Notes: generated by a model not told the origin, from the letters alone. DNA of 27,087 nt from Candidatus Desantisbacteria bacterium CG2_30_40_21 (GCA_001873945.1 MNYI01000198.1:1-27087), one strand, 5' to 3'. Shown: positions 1 through 6,476, numbered from the stretch's first letter. Program-made: numbers and translations.

Positions 1-27
1 ATCCAATATTATCAAGAGATTTTTCAT

Positions 28-187
28 TATACTCAAGTGGGGCATAAATTGCGATTTTTTCGGTGAGGATTAATCAAGGAGAGCAAGGCGTGAAGGTGAG
101 CAATAGTGTACTATTGCGAACCTGAACAACACAGCTATCGTTGATTAAGACCAGCAAAAAACGCAATTTATGTCCCACTTGAGTATA
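28..187. repeat. 160-bp palindromic MITE-like element, left copy
   Basis: The element starts TATACTCAAGTGGGGCATAA and ends with the inverted form, giving terminal inverted repeats of about 26 bp with one mismatch. The two halves are imperfect complements along their whole length, meeting at an inner CAATAGT-GT-ACTATTG hairpin, so the unit could fold into one long stem-loop. It has no open reading frame. A second copy at 26926-27087 lies in the opposite orientation and matches it except for a few substitutions and a 2-bp length difference near the centre. These features suggest a non-autonomous mobile element; the transposase that moves it is not in the window. Confidence 0.85.
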
Positions 188-188
188 A

Positions 189-284
189 GTCCAGATGCTC
201 TTTTCGCCACTGCTCAGTCAGCATGCCTTCAAAAGCATGCTTGAGGATGCTTTTGCGCAGGGCTTCGGATTTTATTTCTTGTAG
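189..284 (-). pseudogene. HsdS (type I restriction specificity subunit) C-terminal remnant
   Basis: Read on the minus strand, this stretch encodes about 30 residues including EALRKSILKHAFEGMLTEQW. This closely resembles the end of the distal coiled coil and the C-terminus of type I restriction-modification specificity subunits (typical form: LRxSILKxAFEGxL). The frame is closed by TGA just upstream, and it runs into the palindromic element at 187, where TAA ends it. No HsdR or HsdM gene is present. It is most simply a relic of a restriction locus, cut by or abutting the repeat. The identification rests on one short motif, so it is moderately sure. Confidence 0.6.
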
Positions 285-387
285 TCAATTAAATTTCCTA
301 AAGTTATGTAAGCTGTCTCCTTCTTTTCTACTGCTGATACCATTCAAATTGTCTTAATTCTTATTTGTGTCTTAGTGTCTTAGTGGC

Positions 388-399
388 GTGAACGGTTAC
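388..399. repeat. Short dispersed repeat half-site (GTGAACGGTTAC)
   Basis: GTGAACGGTTAC here, nine bases beyond the argC stop codon, is the same sequence that forms the arms of the palindrome at 16746-16811. Just upstream is a cttagtgtcttagtgg tract of the kind that often sits between genes in repeat-rich genomes. I see no gene in 285-408. Confidence 0.5.
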
Positions 400-408
400 A
401 GTCTGTTC

Positions 409-1425
409 CTACACAAGCCCTATCGTTTCATCCCATCCATACATAATATTCATATTCTGCACAGCCTGCCCAGATGCCCCTTTGGTCAAATTGTCAATTG
501 CAGAAACAATAATAACCTTATTAGTTCGCTTATCAAGATTTACCCAAATGTCACAATAATTGGTTTCCCGAACATCAGCTGTCTGAGGTATCTTGTCCAG
601 AATGCGGATAAACGGCTCATCTTGATAAAATCCTTGATACAGAGAGGATAAGTCATCTTGAGTTATCTCTTTTTCCAGAGTAAGATACATAGTACTCAAC
701 ATACCCCGATTAATAGGAAGCAAATGTGGGCTGAATATTACCCTTACCTCAGAACCAGCAAGCATGGATAGCTCTTGCTCCATCTCCGGAATATGTCGAT
801 GGACACCAATATTATAAGCAGTAAAGTTTTCGTATCGATTGACAAAATGTGTGGTTGGGGAGGGCGTTTTACCGGCACCGCTAATCCCTGACTTTGAATC
901 AACGATAATCTCTAATTTCACTATTTTCTGTTTAATCAATGGGGCACAGCCAAGGATAACTGTAGTAGGATAACACCCTGGATTGGCTATTAATCTGGCA
1001 TTCTTGATCCTGTCTTGATATAACTCCGGCAGTCCGTACACTGCTTCGGACAAGAGAGATGGTGCTGTATGCTCTTCATGATACCACTGGGAATAGACCC
1101 CTGCATCCCTCAACCTGAAGTCCGCAGAAAGGTCAACCACCCGTTTCCCTGCCTTCAAGAATTCCGGCACCAGACTCATAGAGGTCTTATGTGGCAAAGC
1201 AAGGAATATCAAATCACAGGTCATACCAAATGATTGTGCATCCTTGAACACCTGACATTCCATATCAAACCTTTTCTTAAACTGACCAAATATGTTTGAG
1301 ATAGGGGTAGGCTTATCCAGACGGGCAGCCATCTCTGTAATCTGTACCTCTGGATGTTTTAACAATATTTGAATCAACTCAGCTCCAGCATATCCGGTAA
1401 TGCCAAGAATACCAATTTTTAGCAT
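409..1425 (-). CDS. argC: N-acetyl-gamma-glutamyl-phosphate reductase
   Basis: This enzyme catalyses the third step of arginine (ornithine) synthesis: NADPH-dependent reduction of N-acetylglutamyl-5-phosphate to the semialdehyde, in the cytoplasm. The 338-residue length is normal for the long-form family. The N-terminus carries the dinucleotide-binding GITGYAGAEL (residues 8-17). The catalytic cysteine is Cys151 in NPGCYPTT, and SGISGAGKTPSPTTHF follows at about residues 180-195. The ATG is preceded by a GAGGTG ribosome site. It lies 10 bp downstream of rpe, which itself follows the PASTA gene, so the three are probably one transcript. No other arginine gene is in the window, so argC stands apart from its pathway here. 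Confidence 0.97.
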   Translation of the reverse strand: MLKIGILGITGYAGAELIQILLKHPEVQITEMAARLDKPTPISNIFGQFKKRFDMECQVFKDAQSFGMTCDLIFLALPHKTSMSLVPEFLKAGKRVVDLSADFRLRDAGVYSQWYHEEHTAPSLLSEAVYGLPELYQDRIKNARLIANPGCYPTTVILGCAPLIKQKIVKLEIIVDSKSGISGAGKTPSPTTHFVNRYENFTAYNIGVHRHIPEMEQELSMLAGSEVRVIFSPHLLPINRGMLSTMYLTLEKEITQDDLSSLYQGFYQDEPFIRILDKIPQTADVRETNYCDIWVNLDKRTNKVIIVSAIDNLTKGASGQAVQNMNIMYGWDETIGLV

Positions 1426-1435
1426 TTTCCACCTC

Positions 1436-2080
1436 TTACAGATTCTTCAATATCTCTATGGTATTACATGGATCAGAACTATTAAAAACAAACGAGCCAG
1501 CAACCAGAATCTCTGCCCCTGCCTCAACCGCTTGTTTTCCGGTAACAATATTTATCCCACCATCAACCTCAATCTCTACGGAAAGGTTATCTCTTTCTAT
1601 CAACCCCTTAGCCTCTCTAATCTTTGGCAAAACCTCCGAAATAAACCCCTGTCCGCTCCACCCCGGATTAACACTCATTATCAGCAACAGATCAATTTCT
1701 CCAAGCAGGGGAATAATAATTTCCAATGGAGTTGGCGGATTAATGGACACACCAGCCTTTACACCAGCATCCTTAATCATCCGTATGGTTGGCAATAATT
1801 CATCCCGGCATTCAGCATGGATGGTAATAATATCTGCACCTGCCTTGATAAACGCAGGGATAATTTGGGCTGGATTGGTGATCATCAGGTGGACATCAAA
1901 TAGCAGTTTGGATTTACTTCGTATGGCTGAAACAACTACCGGACCAAAGGTAATATTATTGACAAAGTGTCCATCCATTACATCAAGATGGAGCATATCA
2001 GCTGTTTGTTCGATGCGTTTTATTTCTTCCGCCAGACATGAAAAGTTTGCGGATAATAACGATGGGGCAATTTTTATCAT
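1436..2080 (-). CDS. rpe: Ribulose-phosphate 3-epimerase
   Basis: A cytoplasmic TIM-barrel enzyme of the pentose phosphate and Calvin pathways that interconverts D-ribulose 5-phosphate and D-xylulose 5-phosphate. The 214 residues show the family pattern: IAPSLLSANF at residues 4-13, metal and catalytic Asp33 in HLDVMDGHFV, DVHLMI at 62-67, MSVNPGWSGQGFI at 135-147 (GWSGQ replaces the more usual GFGGQ), and the second catalytic Asp173 in EVDGGIN. The ATG at 2080 is followed at once by a typical N-terminus. Its ribosome site is weak (AAAGGG, about 13 nt upstream). A 65-bp gap containing a hairpin repeat separates it from the PASTA gene upstream; the argC start is 10 bp downstream. Confidence 0.97.
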   Translation of the reverse strand: MIKIAPSLLSANFSCLAEEIKRIEQTADMLHLDVMDGHFVNNITFGPVVVSAIRSKSKLLFDVHLMITNPAQIIPAFIKAGADIITIHAECRDELLPTIRMIKDAGVKAGVSINPPTPLEIIIPLLGEIDLLLIMSVNPGWSGQGFISEVLPKIREAKGLIERDNLSVEIEVDGGINIVTGKQAVEAGAEILVAGSFVFNSSDPCNTIEILKNL

Positions 2081-2117
2081 GGTATTTGTTTTCCCTTTCT
2101 TCCTTGTGCCTTCTTTC

Positions 2118-2139
2118 GGGCGAACACATAGGTTCGCCC
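2118..2139. repeat. Hairpin repeat GGGCGAAC / GTTCGCCC
   Basis: Perfect 8-bp arms with a 6-nt loop lie in the gap between the PASTA gene and rpe. No T-run follows on the transcribed minus strand, so it does not look like an intrinsic terminator. It resembles a small dispersed intergenic palindrome, and it could affect mRNA stability between the two genes. Confidence 0.5.
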
Positions 2140-2145
2140 CTACTT

Positions 2146-2931
2146 TTATTCCCCTTCCTGTGGCAATGCACTTCCCTCAGAAAGATATGCTGAAATAGTA
2201 AGGGTAACTGTTCCACCCCTTGTCACTTTTTTACCGGCAAAAGGAGATTGATTAATAACCATATTTTGTTCCACAGTCTCAGCGGCTTCTTCCTTTATTT
2301 CTAAGTTTAATCCCATTTCATCCAATAGCTTTTTGGCTTCAGTAACAGGGGTGTTTATAAGGTCAGGCATATAAAAGGTTGGAGAATTGGGTCCACTGCT
2401 GACAATTAAGCTTACACCTGTATTCGTTGGTACTCTTGTTCCGGGTATTGGTATCTGAGAAACGATGTAATTTGGTGGAATGGTGGAAGAATTGGCATAA
2501 GAAATAGATTTTACCTGCAACCCGCAATAATTTTCAGACTCTATGCGACAAAGATTTTCTTTAACCTCTGAAAGGGAAAGCTCACAAAGACTTGGGGCAA
2601 CTATCATATTTCGGCCAGAGCTCAGGGTTATCTCTATCTTTCTCTTTGGTTTTACCTCAGTGCCAGGCAAAGGGTTTTGAGCAATAACATAATCCTTTGG
2701 AAGGGTATCATGTGGTTTATAGACCTCTTTTATCCCAAGCCGCTTTTTGCTCAATATCCCAATGGCTGAAACCCTGTCATTACCCATTAAATCAGGCACC
2801 TTAATAACATCCTTTGAAGATGGACATAAAAGGATAAATACCGTGATGCTTGCCACAGTAATGGTCAAAAATATGCACAGTAGCAAAACCTTTAATATAA
2901 TAGACCAAACAGAATTTTCTTTTTGCATCAC
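2146..2931 (-). CDS. PASTA-domain single-pass membrane protein
   Basis: Residues 10-35 form one hydrophobic segment, so this should be an inner-membrane protein with its bulk outside the cytoplasm. Three PASTA repeats follow, at about 43-105, 108-179 and 186-247. Each has the family ending, for example YVIAQNPLPGTEV at 81-93, YIVSQIPIPGTRV at 155-167 and MVINQSPFAGKKV at 224-236. PASTA domains bind muropeptides and beta-lactams and usually sit on PknB/Stk1 kinases or penicillin-binding proteins. Neither a kinase nor a transpeptidase domain is present, so this is a stand-alone PASTA protein, possibly a peptidoglycan sensor or scaffold. The start is GTG at 2931 (GAGG 10 nt upstream) or the adjacent ATG at 2928. 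It is likely co-transcribed with rpe and argC. Confidence 0.88.
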   Translation of the reverse strand: MMQKENSVWSIILKVLLLCIFLTITVASITVFILLCPSSKDVIKVPDLMGNDRVSAIGILSKKRLGIKEVYKPHDTLPKDYVIAQNPLPGTEVKPKRKIEITLSSGRNMIVAPSLCELSLSEVKENLCRIESENYCGLQVKSISYANSSTIPPNYIVSQIPIPGTRVPTNTGVSLIVSSGPNSPTFYMPDLINTPVTEAKKLLDEMGLNLEIKEEAAETVEQNMVINQSPFAGKKVTRGGTVTLTISAYLSEGSALPQEGE

Positions 2932-2967
2932 GATAAAGATTCCTCACAGTAAGTTCGGAATGACAGA

Positions 2968-3043
2968 TGGAGCCCACAAGCAGGATCGAACTGCTGACCT
3001 CATCCTTACCAAGGATGTGCTCTACCAACTGAGCTATGTGGGC
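2968..3043 (-). tRNA. tRNA-Thr (anticodon GGT)
   Basis: On the minus strand the 5' acceptor strand GCCCACA pairs with TGTGGGC. The D arm is AGCTCAGTTGGTAGAGC, the anticodon stem is CATCC/GGATG with loop TTGGTAA (anticodon GGT, reading ACC/ACT), and the T arm contains TTCGATC. The body is 73 nt (2971-3043) and CCA is encoded at 2970-2968. The cloverleaf is complete and looks functional. Confidence 0.97.
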
Positions 3044-3063
3044 TATTCTAAATACTCACGGAA

Positions 3064-3092
3064 AGCATAGCATAAAATAGGCACTCTGTCAA
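3064..3092 (-). promoter_or_regulatory. Sigma-70-type promoter for tRNA-Thr
   Basis: On the minus strand there is a perfect TTGACA -35 box (3092-3087), a 17-bp spacer and TATGCT as the -10 box (3069-3064). Transcription would start about 15 nt before the tRNA 5' end. The same transcript could run on into the PASTA, rpe and argC genes. Confidence 0.6.
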
Positions 3093-3161
3093 GGAAAATT
3101 TGCAACTTGCATGGAATTCCGATATGAGATTTGATTGCACCAATATTTTGCAAAAAAACAC

Positions 3162-3190
3162 TTGACAAATTCATCATTATATGCTAATAT
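3162..3190 (+). promoter_or_regulatory. Promoter of the ArsR-led operon
   Basis: TTGACA (3162-3167), a 17-bp spacer and TAATAT (3185-3190) preceded by an extended -10 TG at 3182-3183. The next gene begins at 3219 with AAGGAGG at 3206-3212, so the leader is short. Confidence 0.6.
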
Positions 3191-3198
3191 TATAATAT
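3187..3198. promoter_or_regulatory. Putative ArsR operator palindrome
   Basis: ATATTATAATAT is a perfect 12-bp palindrome overlapping the -10 box and the start site. ArsR/SmtB repressors typically bind AT-rich inverted repeats at this position and repress their own operon. Binding is inferred, not seen. Confidence 0.45.
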
Positions 3199-3218
3199 AA
3201 CAATTAAGGAGGTCGCTG

Positions 3219-3545
3219 GTGGAACAAAAGCTTTACGAACTTCATGCTCGGATGTGTCAGGTGTTTACCTCACCCAAGCGGTTAGAGATATTGAATCTTC
3301 TCAAGGATAAGGAGTTGTCTGTGAATGAATTAGCTGATTTGGCTGACATCCCGCAGTCAAATCTTTCCCAACATTTGACTATCATGCGTGAAAAAGGTAT
3401 GGTGAATACACGAAGAGAAGGAACAACTATTTACTATTCTCTGGTTAATCCCAAAATTATTCAGGCGTTTGATATTATTCGCGAGATACTTCTGGAGAAA
3501 TTGGCACAGACAGAAAAATTATCCAAGAAGTTGCATGAAATTTAA
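3219..3545 (+). CDS. ArsR/SmtB-family winged-helix regulator
   Basis: A 108-residue DNA-binding repressor with the full ArsR fold. SPKRLEILNLL (residues 18-28) matches the family's PxRLxIL core. The recognition helix region is IPQSNLSQHLTIMREKGMV at about 43-61, followed by a wing with RREGTTIYYSL. Only one cysteine (Cys13) is present, and the CxC metal site of arsenic or cadmium sensors is absent. The signal is therefore unlikely to be read through that classical site; a redox or sulfur signal is possible but unproven. It starts at GTG 3219, 6 nt after AAGGAGG. It is the first gene of a six-gene plus-strand cluster and probably controls it through the palindrome on its own promoter. Confidence 0.92.
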   Translation: MEQKLYELHARMCQVFTSPKRLEILNLLKDKELSVNELADLADIPQSNLSQHLTIMREKGMVNTRREGTTIYYSLVNPKIIQAFDIIREILLEKLAQTEKLSKKLHEI

Positions 3546-3556
3546 GGAGGTGTGAG

Positions 3557-4213
3557 ATGACAGAAACATATGAAACTTTTGTGAAGAAAAGAAGGATTAG
3601 GCAATTTGTTATGACTATTGCTTTTCTCATCGTTCTTATTGGAGGCTGGCGATATCCCCTTTTGGGTTACTTTATTCCTTTCTGTATGCTACTTGGGATA
3701 GGGATAGGTTTGGTAAAGGGACGGAAATGGTGCGACTGGTTTTGTCCAAGAGGAAGTTTCTGTGATGTTCTACTCAAGCCTATAAGTCCCAGCAGAGAAA
3801 TTCCTCAATTTTTCAAGGGGTTGCCTTTAAGAATAGGTGTGCTTTCCTTTCTTATGGCAATGATGACCATCCAGATTATTAACCATTGGCCAGATCCATA
3901 TAAGATTGGCATGTTTTTTATAATACTCCTCACGGTTACTACCATCATAGGGCTTATTCTGGCTTTAATCTTTCACCAGCGAACATGGTGTTATCTTTGT
4001 CCTATTGGTTCAATGGCAAACTGGGTGGGCAGAAAAAGATATCCATTGAGGATAGATGCTAATCGTTGCCCAGAATGTAAATCCTGTTATGAAATATGTC
4101 CAATTCAGGTTGCACCATTTAAGTTTAAGGAGAATGGGGTTGTAACTGATGGTGATTGTTTGAAGTGTGGGCTTTGCGTATTAGATTGTCCAAAGAAGGC
4201 ATTAAGTTTATAG
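3557..4213 (+). CDS. NapH/CcoG-like 4Fe-4S polyferredoxin membrane protein
   Basis: A 218-residue inner-membrane electron-transfer protein. About four hydrophobic segments (roughly 15-30, 36-53, 93-108 and 116-139) frame two membrane-edge cysteine motifs: CDWFCPRGSFC (Cys59, 63, 69) and CYLCP (Cys145, 148). These motifs are typical of the NapH, CcoG and RdxA group. The C-terminus has two classical ferredoxin motifs, CPECKSCYEICP at 171-182 and CLKCGLCVLDCP at 201-212, enough for two 4Fe-4S clusters in the cytoplasm. Known relatives pass electrons between quinol, clusters and periplasmic partners. Its ATG follows AAGGAGGTG, 11 bp after arsR. The thioredoxin lipoprotein two genes downstream is a plausible electron acceptor, which is inference from context. 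Confidence 0.88.
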   Translation: MTETYETFVKKRRIRQFVMTIAFLIVLIGGWRYPLLGYFIPFCMLLGIGIGLVKGRKWCDWFCPRGSFCDVLLKPISPSREIPQFFKGLPLRIGVLSFLMAMMTIQIINHWPDPYKIGMFFIILLTVTTIIGLILALIFHQRTWCYLCPIGSMANWVGRKRYPLRIDANRCPECKSCYEICPIQVAPFKFKENGVVTDGDCLKCGLCVLDCPKKALSL

Positions 4214-4223
4214 GGAGGAATAT

Positions 4224-4934
4224 ATGACAGAAAAGAAAACACAGGATTGTATGGTTTGTGGTCAGGGGCTTAAGTATTTAACCTTACCAATCCCTGCTGT
4301 CTGCACATATTGTGGTAAGGAAGAAGAGGGATACTTTATCTGTCTGAGCGGACATTATGTTTGCGAGGGGTGTCATGGGAAGGATTCATTGGAAATAATC
4401 ACTCAATTTTGTCTGACCTCAAAATCTACCAACCCTCTGGAGATGGCTAATACCATCATGAACCATCCAAAGATACACATGATTGGACCGGAGCATCATC
4501 CTATGATCGCCGGTGTGCTAATGGCTGGCTATCGGAATTTGACAGGCAAGGTTGGTGATGATGAGATCCGGGAGGCAATTAAACGAGGAGCTACCATTCC
4601 TGCCGGCTATTGTGGTTTTTACGGTACAGATGGGGCAGCCATTGCTTGCGGAATAGCCATAAGCGTTATTCTAAAGGCTACTCCTTTATCTGATACAGAG
4701 AGGATAATGGCTAATGTGATGACCTCCCGTGCCTTATCTGCTATTGCCAGTTATCGAGGAGCAAGATGCTGTAAACGGAGTACATGGGTAGCCCTTGAGA
4801 CCGCAGTAGAATATATTCGTGAAGTGTTGAAGGTGAAAATGGAATATATCCCGGCTGCAGAATTAAAATGCACGCATAGTCATAGAAATACGCATTGTAA
4901 TCAGATGGATTGTAGATTTTACATTATTGGATAG
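4224..4934 (+). CDS. DUF5714 cysteine-rich protein
   Basis: This 236-residue soluble protein matches what I recall of the DUF5714 family, whose function is unknown. The N-terminus has a zinc-ribbon-like set of cysteines: CMVC at 9-12, CTYC at 27-30, then CLSGHYVCEGC. The middle has HPMIAGVLMAGYRN and GYCGFYGTDGAAIACGIA. The C-terminus ends with a further cysteine group (CTHSHRNTHCNQMDCRFYI). Such a set could bind zinc or an iron-sulfur cluster. GGGAGG lies just before the ATG, and the gap after the ferredoxin gene is 10 bp. Its place between an iron-sulfur membrane protein and a thioredoxin suggests a redox or metal role, but nothing in the sequence proves a reaction. Confidence 0.75.
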   Translation: MTEKKTQDCMVCGQGLKYLTLPIPAVCTYCGKEEEGYFICLSGHYVCEGCHGKDSLEIITQFCLTSKSTNPLEMANTIMNHPKIHMIGPEHHPMIAGVLMAGYRNLTGKVGDDEIREAIKRGATIPAGYCGFYGTDGAAIACGIAISVILKATPLSDTERIMANVMTSRALSAIASYRGARCCKRSTWVALETAVEYIREVLKVKMEYIPAAELKCTHSHRNTHCNQMDCRFYIIG

Positions 4935-4944
4935 GAGGTGTGAT

Positions 4945-5490
4945 ATGTTTCGGTTGTGTATTTGTTTGATTGCTATGAGTTTTATTGGGTGCCAATGTCC
5001 TGTGCAAGGGAAGCAGGAGTCAGGAGTTAGGAGTCAGGAAACAGAAGCCCAAATCCAGAATCCTGCACCATCAAATGAAAGCCTTGCTCCAGCTAAGGGC
5101 ACAGAGACTGTAGCGGTAGTAGTTCAGCAAAAGCCTGAAAAGCCTGCTGAGGTTACTAATATTCAATGGGTTAATTCTTTTGATGAGGGGTTGAAGATGG
5201 CTAAGGCGAGGAATTGTCCATTGATGGTTGATTTTTATGCTGAGTGGTGTGGATGGTGTAAAAAATTGGATAAAGAGACATGGACAGACAAGAATGTCAT
5301 CCAACTTGCCCAGAGGTTTGTTTGCGTTAAGATAGATTGTGATACAGATAGGCAAACCCCTGCCAGATATGGGGCAAGATCACTGCCAACCATTCTATTT
5401 ATAAACTCTGATGGAAAGGTTATTCATCAGGTGATTGGGTACAGGAATTCAGAGGATATGATTACGGAGATGAATAAGGCAGGGCAATAG
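4945..5490 (+). CDS. Thioredoxin-fold lipoprotein (CGWC active site)
   Basis: I place the start at ATG 4945, 4 nt after AGGAGGTG, giving 181 residues. The first 15 residues are hydrophobic and end at Cys16 in SFIGC, a slightly irregular lipobox, so the protein is probably a lipid-anchored envelope protein. Residues 22-34 (GKQESGVRSQETE) look repeat-derived and open a Pro/Ala/Lys linker. The thioredoxin domain follows at about 74-181: PLMVDFYAEWCGWCKKLD with the redox pair Cys102/Cys105, and a cis-proline at about 148 in SLPTILF. Relatives reduce or oxidise disulfides outside the cytoplasm. It follows the DUF5714 gene by 10 bp and may receive electrons from the ferredoxin membrane protein. Confidence 0.88.
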   Translation: MFRLCICLIAMSFIGCQCPVQGKQESGVRSQETEAQIQNPAPSNESLAPAKGTETVAVVVQQKPEKPAEVTNIQWVNSFDEGLKMAKARNCPLMVDFYAEWCGWCKKLDKETWTDKNVIQLAQRFVCVKIDCDTDRQTPARYGARSLPTILFINSDGKVIHQVIGYRNSEDMITEMNKAGQ

Positions 5491-5539
5491 TTCACCGCAG
5501 AGAGCACAGAGCACACAAAGGCGAGAAGGAGGAAATGCG

Positions 5540-5977
5540 ATGAAAATTATCAATAAGTTATTATTTTGGCTGGAAATGTTTTTAGGGCTGATAATCCTAT
5601 CCATTGTTATTTTTGGGCTGGTGATGTTTATAGGATTGATAGCTCAACACCAGATTACTTCATGGAGTGAATTCCACTCAACCTTTGAGATAATTATGAG
5701 CAATATTTTTCTTCTTGTCATAGGGTTAGAGATGGCGGTAATGATGATTTGACGAAAGATAGAACTCCTACCTGAGATATTAGCCTTCGTCATTGCCAGA
5801 AAATTGTTGCTCCTTACCACAAATATTTACGAGATTATACTTGGTGTCCTTGCCATTGCCGGATTATTTGCTGTTCGTAAATATTTGGCTAAATGTGAAA
5901 CATATATTCGGTTTGAACGATTAGTCGCAAGTGGTGAGATTAAGCCGGAGAAAAAAGGTGAGGAAAATGGAAATTAA
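5540..5977 (+). pseudogene. PsiE-like membrane protein interrupted by an in-frame TGA
   Basis: From ATG 5540 (AGGAGG 7 nt upstream) the frame runs 70 codons to TGA at 5750-5752, then continues open in the same frame for 74 more codons to TAA at 5975-5977. Both halves are membrane-protein-like and together resemble the PsiE / phosphate-starvation-inducible-like family. The first half has two hydrophobic helices and ends FLLVIGLEMAVMMI. The second begins RKIELLPEILAFVIARKLLL and includes LGVLAIAGLFAVRKYL. Exactly one stop in a 145-codon family-like frame suggests a recent nonsense change (for example CGA to TGA), a base-call error, or readthrough. TGA is a genuine stop elsewhere in the window. 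Family assignment is moderate; the single interruption is seen directly. Confidence 0.65.
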
Positions 5978-6050
5978 AGCATTGTTGTTACAGAAGATAT
6001 TAATCTGATGGATAAGATTCAAAATAATTTTTATAAGGGGGTGATACGAT

Positions 6051-6203
6051 ATGTGCTGTAAATGTGGAGTTAAAAAACAGGAAAAGCCAGTACAGTATAA
6101 ATGTACTTGCGGAACAGATTGTGAATGCCATATCATCGAGTTTGATGAAGAGCCAAAGGCAGTACCTTGCTGCTGTGGTGTTCCAATGGAACGAATAAAA
6201 TGA
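6051..6203 (+). CDS. Small cysteine-rich protein (50 aa, 10 Cys), metallothionein-like
   Basis: The ATG at 6051 lies 7 nt after AAGGGGGTG. The 50-residue product has cysteines at 2, 3, 5, 18, 20, 24, 26, 40, 41 and 42: CCKC at the start, CTCGTDCEC in the middle and CCCG near the end. The central CxC-x3-CxC pattern and the CCC run recall metallothioneins and other small soft-metal-binding proteins, but I do not recognise a named family. It closes the ArsR-led cluster, 73 bp after the PsiE-like frame. The ribosome site, position and composition support a real gene that binds metal or iron-sulfur clusters. It is shorter than most gene callers accept and may be missed. Confidence 0.7.
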   Translation: MCCKCGVKKQEKPVQYKCTCGTDCECHIIEFDEEPKAVPCCCGVPMERIK

Positions 6204-6215
6204 TGAGGAAAATCA

Positions 6216-6269
6216 GACAGGATAACAGGATTACAAGATGATTATCTTGTCCATCCTGTTAATCCTGTC
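6216..6269. repeat. Imperfect 54-bp palindrome (GACAGGAT...ATCCTGTC)
   Basis: The arms begin GACAGGATAACAGGATTACA and end with the near-complement, around a short GATT loop. It lies 12 bp after the stop of the Cys-rich gene. It could act as a transcript end or stability hairpin, but it has no T-run, and it resembles intergenic palindromes that recur in repeat-rich genomes. Confidence 0.65.
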
Positions 6270-6284
6270 AAAGAGAGAAAATAA

Positions 6285-6461
6285 ATGCCGGAATTCCCAG
6301 AGGTAGAAACCATTGTCAATGGCTTGCAGAAGCAGATAATAGGGAAAAAGATTGTGAGGGCAAGGGTAGTTTTGCCCAAGATAATCAGGGGCAATGTAGG
6401 AGATTTTATCACCTTGATCTCATTTTTCGCGTTTTTTGCGCTTTTCGTAGTTATCTCTTGA
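6285..6461 (+). pseudogene. mutM: Truncated mutM (formamidopyrimidine-DNA glycosylase) start
   Basis: The frame begins MPEFPEVETIVNGLQKQIIG, the unmistakable N-terminus of Fpg/MutM. It includes the catalytic Pro2 and Glu3 used in base excision of oxidised purines. Homology continues for about 43 residues to RGNVGDFITLI, then changes to a phenylalanine-rich run and ends at TGA after 58 residues. Full-length enzymes have about 270 residues, including a zinc finger, all missing here. The break lies close to the left arm of the inverted repeat at 6477. I infer a relic left by an insertion or deletion. I could not find the rest of the gene on the far side of the neighbouring TPR gene. Confidence 0.85.
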
Positions 6462-6476
6462 TAGCTGAGTAGTTAC

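Noticed and set aside
2118..2139. Intrinsic terminator between the PASTA gene and rpe
   Set aside because: The hairpin lacks a T-run on the transcribed strand, and the genes on both sides point the same way.
1458..2198. Long plus-strand reading frame (246 codons) opposite rpe
   Set aside because: It is antisense to a clear rpe gene, has no recognisable motif, and reflects the codon pattern of the true strand.
5750..5752. Selenocysteine codon or altered genetic code as explanation for the in-frame TGA
   Set aside because: TGA ends mcsA and clpC in ATGA overlaps, and several other genes. No obvious SECIS-like stem-loop directly follows. Kept only as a minor alternative.
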